Source: Nocardioides cavernae (GTDB lineage: Bacteria > Actinomycetota > Actinomycetes > Propionibacteriales > Nocardioidaceae). From it: 64,000 nucleotides of DNA. The translations under genes and the position numbers were made by a program. The DNA is taken from assembly GCF_016907475.1 (NCBI RefSeq), contig NZ_JAFBCA010000001.1:2170001-2234000 (forward strand), given 5' to 3'. How positions within the stretch are numbered: the first letter of the stretch is position 1; each line of letters begins with the position of its first letter. This document shows positions 24,710 through 34,200 of the stretch, piece after piece. The notes under the pieces were generated by a model. It did not search any database. It saw nothing but the letters and a program-made list of their open reading frames with translations, and had not been told where the DNA came from.

Positions 24710-25789
24710 ATGCAGATCAGCACCACCGCCAACCCCACGCCCGTCGAGCTCGCCCGGCTCGAGGAGATCCACGCGAACCCCGGTTTCGGGCAGCACTTCA
24801 CCGACCACATGCTGCTGGTGGAGTGGACGCCCGACGCGGGGTGGCACGACGCCCGGATCCAGCCCTACGGACCGTTGACGCTCGACCCGGCCACGGCGGT
24901 GCTGCACTACGCGCAGGAGACCTTCGAGGGGATGAAGGCCTACCGGCACGACGACGGGTCGGTGTGGACGTTCCGGCCCGAGCAGAACGCCGCACGTATG
25001 GTGCGCTCGTCGCAGCGGCTGGCCTTCCCGGAGCTGCCGGTCGAGGACTTCGTCGCCTACGTCGACGCGCTGGTCGAGGTCGACCAGCGGTGGGTGCCGG
25101 ACAACTCCGGCGGCGGCGAGAAGTCGCTCTACCTGCGCCCGTTCATGTTCGCCTCCGAGACGTTCCTCGGCGTCCGTCCGGCCCAGCACGTCACCTTCAT
25201 GGTGATCGCGTCCCCGGCGGGCGCCTACTTCAAGGGCGGCATCAAGCCGGTCAACCTCTGGCTGTCGGAGACCTTCACCCGCGCCGGTCGCGGCGGCATG
25301 GGCGCGGCCAAGACGGGCGGCAACTACGCCGCGTCCCTCGCCGCGCAGCGTGAGGCGATCGAGAAGGGCTGCGACCAGGTCGTGTTCCTCGACGACCAGG
25401 AGTTCCGCTACATCGAGGAGCTCGGCGGGATGAACCTCTTCTTCGTCCACGCCGACGGCCGTGTGGTCACCCCCGAGACCGGCACCATCCTCGAGGGCAT
25501 CACCCGCGCCTCGATCATCGAGCTCGCCGGCAAGCTCGGCCACGCCGTCGAGGAGCGGAAGGTCTCCATCGACGAGTGGCGTGACGGCGTCGCCTCCGGT
25601 GAGATCACCGAGGTCTTCGCCTGCGGCACAGCCGCGGTCGTCACCCCGGTCGGTGAGCTCCGCTCGCCCGAGGGCGTCACGCCCGCGCCGTCCAGCACCG
25701 AGCTGACCATGCAGATCCGCGAGGCGCTCGTCGGGATGCAGTTCGGGCGCGCGGAGGACACCTTCGGCTGGATGCACCGCGTCGTGTGA
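24710..25789 (+). CDS. ilvE: Branched-chain amino acid aminotransferase
   Basis: A 359-residue fold-type IV PLP transaminase. The catalytic lysine is in [28 protein letters not shown] and the C-terminal [13 protein letters not shown] bind PLP phosphate. [27 protein letters not shown] (read in part) is a typical N-terminal stretch. It transfers the amino group to the 2-oxo acids of Leu, Ile and Val. It lies 34 bases after leuB and its stop overlaps the GTG of nhaA, so all three are probably co-transcribed. Confidence 0.95.
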   Translation: MQISTTANPTPVELARLEEIHANPGFGQHFTDHMLLVEWTPDAGWHDARIQPYGPLTLDPATAVLHYAQETFEGMKAYRHDDGSVWTFRPEQNAARMVRSSQRLAFPELPVEDFVAYVDALVEVDQRWVPDNSGGGEKSLYLRPFMFASETFLGVRPAQHVTFMVIASPAGAYFKGGIKPVNLWLSETFTRAGRGGMGAAKTGGNYAASLAAQREAIEKGCDQVVFLDDQEFRYIEELGGMNLFFVHADGRVVTPETGTILEGITRASIIELAGKLGHAVEERKVSIDEWRDGVASGEITEVFACGTAAVVTPVGELRSPEGVTPAPSSTELTMQIREALVGMQFGRAEDTFGWMHRVV

Positions 25790-27672
25790 GCACGGACCAG
25801 GAGCAACCGGACCCGGACCAGTCCTCCTGCCGGGGGTCCGCGGCGTTCGAGGCGCAGAGCTCGCGCTCGCTGCGCGACTTCATCCGCACCGAGTCCGGCT
25901 CCGCCGGCATGCTCGTCATGGCGGCGCTGATCGCCCTGGTGTGGGCCAACTCGCCGTGGTCGCAGTCCTACGTCGACCTGTGGCACACGGAGCTGTCGAT
26001 CAGGTTCGGCGACGGCGGCCTGACGATGGACCTGCACCACTGGATCAACGACGGCCTGATGGTCGTGTTCTTCTTCGTCATCGGCCTCGAGGTCCGCAAG
26101 GAGTTCGCCATCGGCGAGCTCGTCGACCGCAGTCGCGTGGTGGTGCCGCTGGTCGCGGGCGTGACGGGCATGCTCGTGCCGGCGGCGATCTTCCTGGCGC
26201 TCAACCCGTCCGGTGAGGCGGCGGCCGGGTGGGGTGCGGTCATCGGCACCGACACCGCGTTCCTGCTCGGGGTGATGGCGCTGGTGGGCCCGGCGGTCTC
26301 GACCCAGCTGCGGATCTTCCTGCTGACGCTCACCGTGATCGACGACATCGTCGCCGTCAGCGTGATCGGCGTCGTCTACTCCGACGAGCTGTCCCTCGGA
26401 GCGCTGGTCGTCGCCGCCCTCTGCCTGGTGGTGCTGGTCGGCCTCGACCGCGCGGGCGTCTGGCAGGCGGCGCCCTACGTGGTGGTCGTGCTGGTGCTGT
26501 GGTTCGCCACCCTGGAGTCCGGCGTGCACGCCTCGATCGCCGGCATGCTGAGCGGCCTGCTGGTCCCCGCCCTCGACCCGCGCCGGTCCGACGTCGAGGA
26601 CGCTGCGCGCAGCTTCCGCGCGTTCCGGCAGTCGCCGATGCCGGGCGTGCAGCGGGCTGCGCGCCGGTCGCTGACCCGCGCCATCTCCGTCAACGAGCGC
26701 CTGCAGGAGGCGCTGCACTCCCCGACCAGCCACGTCGTCGTACCCGTCTTCGCGCTGGCCAACGCCGGCGTGGACCTGCGCGACGGCGTCCTCGGCGACG
26801 CGTTCGGGTCACGGCTGATGTGGGGCATCGTGCTCGGCCTGGTCGTCGGCAAGGCTCTCGGCATCTTCGCCGGCGCGTGGGCGAGCGTGCGCCTCGGCTG
26901 GGGGCGGCTGCCCCAAGGCGTCGGCCTGGGCCACACCCTGGCCGGCGGTGCGCTCTCCGGCATCGGCTTCACGGTCTCGTTGCTCATCATCAGCCTCGCC
27001 TTCGAGTCGTCGCGGCTGCAGGACCAGGCGCGCGTCGGCGTGCTGGTGGCCGCCGCACTGGCGAGCCTCGCCGGCTGGCTCGCCTTCCGGTTCGCCGCCC
27101 GTTTCCTCGGCCAGCGCGATGCGGCCCTCCCGACGCACCTCAGCCGACCGGTCGACCCGGCGCGCGACCACATCACCGGACCGGTCGACGCGCCGCTGAC
27201 GCTGGTGGAGTACCTCGACTTCGAGTGCCCGTTCTGCGCCCGCGTGAGCGGGGTCGGCAAGGAGCTGCGCGCGCACTTCGGCGACCGGCTGCGCTACGTC
27301 ACCCGCCACCTGCCCCTGCCGGTCCACCCGCACGCCGAGCTGGCCGCTCTGGGTGCCGAGGCGGCGGCGCGGCAGGGCCGCTACTGGGACATGCACGACG
27401 TGCTCTTCGCCCACCAGGACGAGCTCGAGCTGGAGGACCTCGTCGGCTACGCCGCCGGGCTCGACCTCGACGTGGAGGCGTTCCTCCGCGACCTCGACGA
27501 CGACGACCTGGCGCGCCACGTCGCCCACGACGTCGCCTCGGCCGAGGAGAGCGGGGTGCGGGGCACGCCGACCTTCTTCATCGGCGAGACCCGCCACATC
27601 GGTCCCCACGACGCCCGGACCCTGATCGAGGCCCTCGAGTCGGCGCAGGCGGTGCCTCGGCCGATCGGCTGA
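25786..27672 (+). CDS. nhaA: NhaA Na+/H+ antiporter fused to a DsbA-like thioredoxin domain
   Basis: A 628-residue fusion. Residues about 30-430 form an NhaA antiporter with roughly twelve membrane segments; the paired Asp motif appears in [13 protein letters not shown], and GTDTAFLLG and [10 protein letters not shown] are also characteristic. Residues about 455-625 form a DsbA/thioredoxin domain with CPFC at Cys481-Cys484 and the cis-Pro region [11 protein letters not shown]. The first part exchanges Na+ for H+; the second is a disulfide oxidoreductase, probably facing the cytosol or outside depending on the number of helices. GTG at 25786 overlaps the ilvE stop. NhaA-thioredoxin fusions are known in actinobacteria; why the domains are joined is not established. 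Confidence 0.92.
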   Translation: MSTDQEQPDPDQSSCRGSAAFEAQSSRSLRDFIRTESGSAGMLVMAALIALVWANSPWSQSYVDLWHTELSIRFGDGGLTMDLHHWINDGLMVVFFFVIGLEVRKEFAIGELVDRSRVVVPLVAGVTGMLVPAAIFLALNPSGEAAAGWGAVIGTDTAFLLGVMALVGPAVSTQLRIFLLTLTVIDDIVAVSVIGVVYSDELSLGALVVAALCLVVLVGLDRAGVWQAAPYVVVVLVLWFATLESGVHASIAGMLSGLLVPALDPRRSDVEDAARSFRAFRQSPMPGVQRAARRSLTRAISVNERLQEALHSPTSHVVVPVFALANAGVDLRDGVLGDAFGSRLMWGIVLGLVVGKALGIFAGAWASVRLGWGRLPQGVGLGHTLAGGALSGIGFTVSLLIISLAFESSRLQDQARVGVLVAAALASLAGWLAFRFAARFLGQRDAALPTHLSRPVDPARDHITGPVDAPLTLVEYLDFECPFCARVSGVGKELRAHFGDRLRYVTRHLPLPVHPHAELAALGAEAAARQGRYWDMHDVLFAHQDELELEDLVGYAAGLDLDVEAFLRDLDDDDLARHVAHDVASAEESGVRGTPTFFIGETRHIGPHDARTLIEALESAQAVPRPIG

Positions 27673-27729
27673 CCCGCCGCGGCCTGCGGGCCGATGCGTC
27701 GTACGCCCCGCGCCGCGAGGCTCGTCGGC

Positions 27730-28407
27730 ATGAGCACGACCGTCTCCCGAGCGGGCCGACCCGACGCCCCGCCCCGTCCCCGTCGCGAGTGGTGGATTCC
27801 CGCGAGCCTGCTGGCCCTCACCTTCGTGCCGGTGGCCGCCGGTGCCGCGCGGCTGGTCGACCTCTCGTCCGGTCGGACTGCCGAGAACGCGCGCTTCTTC
27901 GACCTCCCCGTCCCGGTCGTGGTGCACATCCTCGGGGCCACGACGTACTGCGTGCTGGGGGCCTTCCAGTTCATGCCCTCCTTCCGCCGCCGTCGTCCGC
28001 GCTGGCACCGGTGGAGCGGTCGCGTCCTCGTCCCGGCCGGCCTCGCGGCGGCGGTGAGTGGGCTGGTGATGACGGTGTCCGGCCGGCTGCCGGCGTACGA
28101 CAACACCGCCCTGATGTGGCTCCGCCTGCTCTTCGGCACGCTCATGGCGGTGGGGCTGGTACTGGGCCTCGCCGCGATCCGGGCCCGGGACGTGCGCACG
28201 CACCAGCGGTGGATGGCGAGGTCGTACGCCGTCGCGCAGGGCGCCGGCACGCAGGCGCTCGTGCTCGGCCCGATGGTGCTCGTCGTCGACCAGCCCGGCG
28301 GTGGCCTCAAGGCCGCCGGGATGGGGTTCGCGTGGGTGCTGAACCTCGCCGTGGCGGAGTGGCTGGTGCGGCGGTCGCAGGTGCGTCAGTCGAGCCGGCG
28401 GGTCTGA
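27730..28407 (+). CDS. DUF2306-like membrane protein
   Basis: A 225-residue integral membrane protein with about six hydrophobic segments. VVHILGATTYCVLGAFQFMP, HRWSGRVLVPAGLAAAVSG and HQRWMARSYAVAQGAGTQ carry conserved His residues of the DUF2306 group, which resembles cytochrome b561-like heme proteins. ATG at 27730 is taken; an extension to 27694 adds only basic residues. It has 57 bases after nhaA and its stop lies inside the convergent response-regulator gene (22-base overlap of the coding ends). Function unknown. Confidence 0.75.
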   Translation: MSTTVSRAGRPDAPPRPRREWWIPASLLALTFVPVAAGAARLVDLSSGRTAENARFFDLPVPVVVHILGATTYCVLGAFQFMPSFRRRRPRWHRWSGRVLVPAGLAAAVSGLVMTVSGRLPAYDNTALMWLRLLFGTLMAVGLVLGLAAIRARDVRTHQRWMARSYAVAQGAGTQALVLGPMVLVVDQPGGGLKAAGMGFAWVLNLAVAEWLVRRSQVRQSSRRV

Positions 28408-29030
28408 TAGGCCCACAGTGCGAGCTCGACCCGGTTGCGGACGCCCAGCTTGCCCATGAGGGAGCCGAGGTGGGTCTTCACCGTGCTGAGCGAGATGTAG
28501 AGCTCCGCGGCGACCTCGTGGTTGGTCAGCCCGCGGGCCACCGCGACCAGCACCTGCTCCTCGCGCTCGGTCAGCGGTGAGGTCGGCTGGGGCGGCGTGT
28601 CCCTGGCCGCGAACCTCTTCAGCAGGCGGGTCGTGACCGTCGGCGCGATCAGCGATCCGCCGTCGGCGGCCGCGCGTACGGCGTGGGTGAGCAGCTCGGG
28701 GCCGCAGTCCTTGAGCAGGAAGCCCCTGGCGCCGGCCAGCAGGGCGCCGTAGACGTACTCGTCGAGGTCGAACGTGGTCACCACGACGACCGCCATAGGG
28801 TCCGGGACGTCGGGCCCGGCGAGCGCGCGGGTCGCCTCGATGCCGTTCAGCCGGGGCATCCGGATGTCGAGCAGGCACACGTCGGGCCGCAGCTCGCGCG
28901 CCTGCTCGACGGCGTCCTGCCCGTCGACGGCCGTCGCGACCACCTCGATGCCGTCCTGCGCGCCGAGGATCATCGCGAGCCCGGTGCGGACGATCTCCTG
29001 GTCGTCGGCGACCAGCACGCGCAGTGTCAT
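28386..29030 (-). CDS. LuxR-type (NarL/FixJ) response regulator
   Basis: A 214-residue two-component response regulator. The receiver domain has acidic residues in VLVADDQ, the phosphorylated Asp55 in CLLDIRMPRL and Lys in FLLKDCG. The C-terminal LuxR helix-turn-helix is SPLTEREEQVLVAVARGLTNHEVAAELYIS (read in part), about residues 150-210. It binds DNA on phosphorylation. ATG at 29030 overlaps the stop of the histidine kinase gene (ATGA), so the pair is co-translated. Its targets are unknown; the adjacent DUF2306 gene is convergent and may not be one. Confidence 0.93.
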   Translation of the reverse strand: MTLRVLVADDQEIVRTGLAMILGAQDGIEVVATAVDGQDAVEQARELRPDVCLLDIRMPRLNGIEATRALAGPDVPDPMAVVVVTTFDLDEYVYGALLAGARGFLLKDCGPELLTHAVRAAADGGSLIAPTVTTRLLKRFAARDTPPQPTSPLTEREEQVLVAVARGLTNHEVAAELYISLSTVKTHLGSLMGKLGVRNRVELALWAYQTRRLD

Positions 29031-30172
29031 CGTGCCTCCTCGAGGGGAAGTGTCGCAGTGACCCGCCAGCCCACGAGGGGAGCGAGCGACGCGGCCTCGA
29101 GGCGACCGCCGAGCAGCGCCGCCCGTTCGGTCATGCCGACGATGCCGAAGCCGTCCCCGCTGCCCGTCGAGCCCCGTCCGTCGTCGGTCACGACGAGCTG
29201 CACACCGTCCTGCTCGCGGGTGACCCGCACCTCCACGAAAGTGGCGTCCCGGGCGTGCCGGCGGGAGTTGGCGACCGCCTCCTGCGCGATGCGCTGCAGC
29301 GCGGCCGCGACGGTCGGGGACAGGTCGTCGAGGTCGTCGTCGACCGCGACCGCCACCACGGGCCCGGGCCCGCCGCTCGCCAGGCCGCGGAGGTCCGCCA
29401 GCGGGCGCTCGGGCGCCTCCTCGTCGGTGCGGAGAAGGCGCAGGACCTTGCGAGTCTCCGCCAGCGTGCGCGTCGCCTCCTCGTCGATGCGGCGCAGCGC
29501 GTCCGTCGCGGCCGCGGGCTCGCGCCCGGCGACCGCGAGGCCCGCCTGGGCGGTGATCGCGATGGCTGTGAGGTGGTGGGCGACCGTGTCGTGGAGGTCG
29601 CGGGCGAGCCGCTCCCGCTCCCCACGGCGTACGTCGTCGAGCTGCCGCGTCCGCAGCAACGACCGGGCGCGGACCGCCGCACCCAGCGCGACCGCTGCCA
29701 CGATGACCGCGGTGCCACCGATCCGGTCGGCGGCGGGCAGGTCCTGCGAGACCAGCGAGCTGCCCGCGACGAAGAGGAAGAGGAAGAGACCCTTGACCGC
29801 GTCTGCGCCGCCGGCCCAGCGCGCCAGGCAGTAGGGGATGAGGAGCCCGACGATGGCGCTGTTGAGGTCGCCCGGTCCAGCCCCGTCGGTCACCCGCGTG
29901 ATCACCAGCTCGGCGAGGACCACGGCCCCGAAGACGGTCACGGTGAGCAGGGGTCGGGTCCGGCGGACGAGCAGCGTCGGCAGCCAGACGAGGAAGCCCG
30001 CCAGGGACAGCCAGCGGAACGGCAGGTCCGGGCGCAGCACGGTCACCTCGACGACGGCGAGGACGGCAGTGACCCCCACGAAGGCGTGGTCGAGGCGTCC
30101 GGCAGGCCGCGCGTCGGGCGGCGCCGGAAGGCGCCACACGGACAGCGCGACGGAGCGGATCTGCGCGAGCAC
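29027..30172 (-). CDS. Sensor histidine kinase (NarL-type partner, HisKA_3)
   Basis: A 381-residue membrane histidine kinase. Four to five hydrophobic segments occupy residues about 30-165. The dimerisation box of the HisKA_3 type is ERERLARDLHDTVAHHLTAI with phosphoryl-accepting His194. The ATPase part has RIAQEAVANSRRHA (N-box) and DDGRG with GFGIVGMTERA (G-boxes). It should autophosphorylate and pass phosphate to the response regulator encoded immediately downstream with a 4-base overlap. No extracellular sensing domain is present, so it likely senses a membrane signal. Confidence 0.92.
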   Translation of the reverse strand: MLAQIRSVALSVWRLPAPPDARPAGRLDHAFVGVTAVLAVVEVTVLRPDLPFRWLSLAGFLVWLPTLLVRRTRPLLTVTVFGAVVLAELVITRVTDGAGPGDLNSAIVGLLIPYCLARWAGGADAVKGLFLFLFVAGSSLVSQDLPAADRIGGTAVIVAAVALGAAVRARSLLRTRQLDDVRRGERERLARDLHDTVAHHLTAIAITAQAGLAVAGREPAAATDALRRIDEEATRTLAETRKVLRLLRTDEEAPERPLADLRGLASGGPGPVVAVAVDDDLDDLSPTVAAALQRIAQEAVANSRRHARDATFVEVRVTREQDGVQLVVTDDGRGSTGSGDGFGIVGMTERAALLGGRLEAASLAPLVGWRVTATLPLEEAR

Positions 30173-30244
30173 GGGTGCACGCTAGTGCCCCGCGGCCGCT
30201 CATAGGATCGGCCGGATGACCGAGTGCGTCGCTCGGTCCCGGCG

Positions 30245-30374
30245 AAGGTGGCGGCAGATGACAGGGATCCGGTGGTCCGCGATGCGATGTGCCGCCACCT
30301 TGTGCGGCGGTGGGGTCTGGGTGGCGGCAGATGACAGGGATCCGGTGGTCCGCGATGCGATGTGCCGCCACCTT
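30245..30374. repeat. Tandem pair of palindrome-ended 55-base elements
   Basis: Two copies of a 55-base unit at 30247-30301 and 30320-30374, repeating with a period of 73 bases. Each begins GGTGGCGGCA and ends TGCCGCCACCTT, so each can form a 10-bp stem (12-bp in the first copy, AAGGTGGCGGCA at 30245-30256 with 30290-30301). The 33-base interior (GATGACAGGG..., containing GGATCC) is identical in both. They lie in the 242-base gap 30173-30414 upstream of the kinase gene. Not CRISPR-like. Could be a small mobile REP/MITE-type element, a regulator site, or a structured RNA. Confidence 0.8.
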
Positions 30375-30414
30375 TGGCGACGGCCGGTCGGATCGGGGCC
30401 GAGGCGGCGGGAGA

Positions 30415-30762
30415 TCACGAACGCCGGGACGCACACCTGATGCACCTGCGCGCGGCAGGCAGGGCCTCGAGCCGCGGTGCGCCGATGTCGCGGCCGCAGA
30501 CCTCGCAGACGCCGTAGGTGCCTGCCTCGACCCGCTCGAGGGCCGCATCCACCTCGGCCACGTGGTGCCGCACCTGGCGCACGAGCGCACCGATCTGGGA
30601 GCGCTCGAAGGCGATGGTCGTGCCCTCGGGGTCGTGCTCGTCGTCGGCGTTGGTGTCGAGGGAGGCCGCCACCATCGCCTCGTGGTCGCCGGTCAGGCCG
30701 GCCAGCCGGGTGAGCGCCTGCTCGCGCTCGCCCGCCAGGCGCCGTCGTACCTCCTCCACCAC
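30415..30762 (-). CDS. TraR/DksA-type zinc-finger protein
   Basis: A 115-residue protein. An N-terminal coiled-coil helix pair is followed by a four-cysteine zinc finger, CEVCGRD...RRCIRCA, with Cys86, Cys89, Cys107 and Cys110. This is the DksA/TraR fold that inserts into the RNA polymerase secondary channel; in actinobacteria such proteins are often shorter and lack the DxxDxA tip motif, here the coiled-coil turn reads DTNADDEHDPEG. It stands alone between the repeat region and the divergent kinase gene. ATG at 30762. Role in transcription control likely but unproven. Confidence 0.83.
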   Translation of the reverse strand: MVEEVRRRLAGEREQALTRLAGLTGDHEAMVAASLDTNADDEHDPEGTTIAFERSQIGALVRQVRHHVAEVDAALERVEAGTYGVCEVCGRDIGAPRLEALPAARRCIRCASRRS

Positions 30763-30848
30763 CCCATCGTCGCCGACGCGTCCGACAGCGGCGCGGCGCG
30801 GCGCCCGGGATCGGGGTAACGACCCGTTCCAGCCGTATCCTCGTTGCC

Positions 30849-32645
30849 GTGACGACGTCCCCGAAGGCGCCGCCGCCCGGGTTGACCGTCGGCGGCTACG
30901 CCCTGCGTGCCCGGCTCGGCGAGGGCGGCATGGGCGTGGTGCACCTCGGGCAGAAGCCGGGGGAGCGCCCGGTCGCGATCAAGGTCCTGCGCCCGCACGT
31001 CGTCGGCGACGACGAGGCCCGGCGCCGGCTGGCGCGCGAGGTCAGCTCGCTGAGCCGGGTCCGCAGCCGCCGCATCGCCGAGATCGTCGACGCCGACCCG
31101 TTCGGCGAGATCCCCTTCGTCGCCACTCGCTACGTGCCCGGCCTCTCGCTCCACGACCACGTGCAGGAGGAGGGAGCGCTCGAGGGCGACGACCTGCTGT
31201 GGTTCGCCGACTGCCTCGCCGAGGCGCTCGAGGCGGTCCACTCGGTCGGCGTGCTCCACCGGGACATCAAGCCGTCCAACGTCATCATGGAGGGCCGCAC
31301 GCCCATCCTGATCGACTTCGGCCTGGCCCGCGTCGCCGAGGACTCGCGCATCACGATGAACGGCTGGCTGCTCGGCACGCCGGGCTACCTCGCCCCCGAG
31401 ATCCTCTACGGCGACGACGCCACGATCGCCTCCGACGTGCACGCGTGGGCCGCCACGGTGGCGTACGCCGGCACCGGCCGCGCGCCGTTCGGCCGTGGAC
31501 CGTCGGTGGCGGTGATGGACCGCGTGCGACGCGGCGAGCACGACCTCACCGGCCTGGCCCCCGACGTCCTCGAGCTGGTCGAGGAGGCGCTCGCCCCGGA
31601 GCCCGCCGACCGGCCCACGCTCGAGGAGGTCCGCGACTGGCTCGAGGACCTCGGTTCGCCCGAGCCCGACGAGCGTGAGGAGCGCGCGACCGCCCCCGTC
31701 ACGCTGCCCTACGTCGCCGGGATCCGGCAGGACCTCGAGGCGCCGACCCGCGTCGGCACGGCCGCGGCGGAGCCGTTCGCGCCGACCGTCGCGCCGGCGT
31801 ACACCCAGCCGGTGGGTGAGCCGGTGCACTGGTCCCACGACTGGGACCGACCGGGCGACGACGACCTCGACCGACACAGCGACCGTGCCTGGCACGACGA
31901 CCACGACGACGACCACTCCGACGACCGCACCGACTCATGGCACGACGACGACGCGACCGTCGGGTGGGGTGACGCCGGCACACAGCCGCACCGGCAGACC
32001 CGCGTGCTGCCGGACGGCTCCACCGAGTACGTCGGTGACTACGGCCCGCCTGCTCGGCCGCGCGTGCCGGCCGGCGAGCGGCTGCGCCGCACACTCACCC
32101 TGCTCGCCGTCGGCGGCGTCGTCGCGGGCGCCATCACGTTCGCCCCCTACGTCGCGATCGCCGTCCTCGCCGTCGTCGTCTGGCTGCTGCGCAGCGGCTC
32201 GCTGGCCGCGTCGTCCGCGGGCAGCCGGCGCGACCGTCGCGGGGCCAAGTGGTACGACGGCATCCAGGTGCTGCTCGCCGCCCCGTGGCACGCCGTGGCC
32301 GGTCTCGGCGGCTCCCTGCTGCTGTTCCTGTGGAGCGCGGGCATCGCCTGCGGCGTCGCGCTGCTGTGCTTCGCGGGCGCGTTGTCGCTGACCACCTCGC
32401 TCGCGGTGATCGGGGCGATGTTCGCTCTGTCGACGTGGTGGGGCCCGGGCTCGGAGCGACTCCGCTCGCCCGTCCACCGCGTCGTCGACCCGCTCGCCCG
32501 CCGCGGCGTCCCGTGGCTGCTCGTCACGCTGCTCGTCGCGGCCGCCGGGTCCGGCCTCGGTGCGGCGGCGTCCGCGCGGGGCACCAGCTGGGCGCCCGAC
32601 GACTCGGCTCCGTTCTCCGACGTACGGCTTCCCGGCTGGTTGTGA
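30849..32645 (+). CDS. Membrane-anchored serine/threonine protein kinase (PknB-like)
   Basis: A 598-residue kinase. The N-terminal catalytic domain (about residues 15-270) is intact: LGEGGMGVVHLG, Lys45 in PVAIKVL, HRDIKPSN with Asp139, DFG with Asp156 and GTPGYLAPEI. A linker of about 120 residues is rich in Asp, His and Arg (residues about 330-375). The C-terminal part (about 410-585) holds four or five hydrophobic segments. Typical PASTA kinases have one membrane helix and an external sensor; this one has none and ends in a helix bundle. GTG start at 30849. It is probably a stress or envelope sensor kinase; a phosphatase gene is not seen nearby. Confidence 0.9.
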   Translation: MTTSPKAPPPGLTVGGYALRARLGEGGMGVVHLGQKPGERPVAIKVLRPHVVGDDEARRRLAREVSSLSRVRSRRIAEIVDADPFGEIPFVATRYVPGLSLHDHVQEEGALEGDDLLWFADCLAEALEAVHSVGVLHRDIKPSNVIMEGRTPILIDFGLARVAEDSRITMNGWLLGTPGYLAPEILYGDDATIASDVHAWAATVAYAGTGRAPFGRGPSVAVMDRVRRGEHDLTGLAPDVLELVEEALAPEPADRPTLEEVRDWLEDLGSPEPDEREERATAPVTLPYVAGIRQDLEAPTRVGTAAAEPFAPTVAPAYTQPVGEPVHWSHDWDRPGDDDLDRHSDRAWHDDHDDDHSDDRTDSWHDDDATVGWGDAGTQPHRQTRVLPDGSTEYVGDYGPPARPRVPAGERLRRTLTLLAVGGVVAGAITFAPYVAIAVLAVVVWLLRSGSLAASSAGSRRDRRGAKWYDGIQVLLAAPWHAVAGLGGSLLLFLWSAGIACGVALLCFAGALSLTTSLAVIGAMFALSTWWGPGSERLRSPVHRVVDPLARRGVPWLLVTLLVAAAGSGLGAAASARGTSWAPDDSAPFSDVRLPGWL

Positions 32646-32674
32646 CGGACCTCGCCGTTCGGGCAGGCCCGGGT

Positions 32675-32709
32675 CGTTCCCCCGTGGGCACCACCCTTCG
32701 GGGGGAACG
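32675..32709 (+). terminator. Hairpin after the kinase gene
   Basis: Inverted repeat CGTTCCCCC (32675-32683) and GGGGGAACG (32701-32709), 30 bases after the kinase stop and 30 bases before the next gene start. Confidence 0.5.
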
Positions 32710-32738
32710 GCCTGTCATGCACTTGGTAGACAGGTCGG

Positions 32739-34091
32739 ATGGACCATCACGCCGACGCGGCCCATCCGACCGACCACACCGACCAGACCGAACGGACCGA
32801 CCCCACCCAGCGGCCCTCGTCCGCTACTGAGCGCGACGAGCTGAGCCGCCGGGTCAACGCCGTGCTGGAGGAGCGGGGCGTCCGCTTCGGTGGAGCGGGC
32901 GGCCACGCCTTCCGCGCCGACCCCGTCCCGCGCCTGCTCGACCCGGGGGAGTGGGACCTCCTCGCCGACGGCCTGGCGCAGCGCATCCGCGCGCTCGACG
33001 CCTTCGTCGCCGACGTGTACGCCGAGCGCCGGTGCGTCGCCGACGGCGTCGTGCCGGCCCACGTCCTGGACGCGACGCCCTACCTCGAGCCGGACCTCAC
33101 CGGCAGCGCCCCCGTGGCGGGCGCCTGGATCTCGGTGGCCGGGTTCGACGTCGTCCGCGACGAGGACGGCACGCTGCTGGTGCTGGAGGACAACGTCCGA
33201 ACGCCGTCGGGGATGGCGTACGCCATGGCCGTGTCGGAGGCCGTGTCGGAGGTGCTGGGCGTCGAGTCGTCATCCGGCCTCGACGAGTGCGCCGCTGCGC
33301 TGCGACGCTGCCTCGAGGCGACCAACCCCGGCGCCGACGGCGCGCTCGTGCTCGTGACCGACGGCCCCGAGAACTCGGCGTACTACGAGCACCGCCGCCT
33401 CGCCGACGAGGCCGGGCTGGAGCTCGTCGAGCCCGACGGCCTCCGGCGCGACGGGGACGGGCTGCGACTGGCCGACGGGACGCCCGTGCGAGCCGTCTAC
33501 CGCCGCACCGAGCAGGACGGCCTGACGCCGCGCGACGCCGGCGTCGACGTGGCGAGCCTGCTCCTCGAGCCGTGGCGTGCCGGCCAGGTGGGCATGGTGA
33601 ACTGCTACGGCACCGGGGTCGCCGACGACAAGTCCGTCTACGCGCACGTCGACGAGATGGTCCGCTACTACCTCCACGAGGAGCCGCGGGTCCGCTCCGT
33701 GCCGACCTACGACCTCACCGACGCCGACCGGCTGCAGGAGGCGCTGGACCGGCTGCCCGACCTGGTCGCGAAGCCCCGCGACGGGGCCGGCGGCGAGGGC
33801 GTCGTCATCGGTCCGACGGCGTCCGCGGACCAGCTGGCCGCCACCCGGCAGGCGATGCGCGACGAGCCGAAGCGCTGGATCGTCCAGGACGTCGTCTCGC
33901 TGTCCACCCAGCCGACGATCGTCGACGGCGTCCCGCAGCCGCGCCACGTGGACCTCCGGCCGTTCGTGTTCTTCGACGGTCGCGAGGTCACCGTGCCGCG
34001 GGGAGGCCTGACCCGCGTGGCGCTCGAGGAGGGGCAGATGGTCGTCAACTCCTCCCAGGACGGCGGAGCCAAGGCGACCTGGGTCGGCTAG
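32739..34091 (+). CDS. Circularly permuted ATP-grasp protein, orphan
   Basis: A 450-residue protein of the circularly permuted ATP-grasp family. Supporting stretches: LVLEDNVRTPSGMAYAM (residues about 148-164), VNCYGTGVADDKSVYAHVDEMVRYYL, LVAKPRDGAGGEGVVIGP (ATP lid region, about 345-362) and HVDLRPFVFFDGREVTVPRGGLTRVA near the end. Members form amide or peptide-like bonds using ATP. In many bacteria the gene is next to an alpha-E (DUF403) protein and a transglutaminase-like protein; neither is here. The first 30 residues are His/Asp/Thr-rich. ATG at 32739. Substrate unknown. Confidence 0.85.
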   Translation: MDHHADAAHPTDHTDQTERTDPTQRPSSATERDELSRRVNAVLEERGVRFGGAGGHAFRADPVPRLLDPGEWDLLADGLAQRIRALDAFVADVYAERRCVADGVVPAHVLDATPYLEPDLTGSAPVAGAWISVAGFDVVRDEDGTLLVLEDNVRTPSGMAYAMAVSEAVSEVLGVESSSGLDECAAALRRCLEATNPGADGALVLVTDGPENSAYYEHRRLADEAGLELVEPDGLRRDGDGLRLADGTPVRAVYRRTEQDGLTPRDAGVDVASLLLEPWRAGQVGMVNCYGTGVADDKSVYAHVDEMVRYYLHEEPRVRSVPTYDLTDADRLQEALDRLPDLVAKPRDGAGGEGVVIGPTASADQLAATRQAMRDEPKRWIVQDVVSLSTQPTIVDGVPQPRHVDLRPFVFFDGREVTVPRGGLTRVALEEGQMVVNSSQDGGAKATWVG

Positions 34092-34200
34092 CGCGGCCGC
34101 GGCCCTCGCGACCGGCGAACTGTACGAGAACTGTGCGGGTCGCTGGCCGTGGCCCCGACCCGGTGCGGCGCGGTGGACTGGATCCAGCTCGGGGGGACAT

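Noticed and set aside
30245..30374. CRISPR-like array
   Set aside because: Only two units, with inverted-repeat ends and a fixed 18-base gap; no unique spacers or cas genes.
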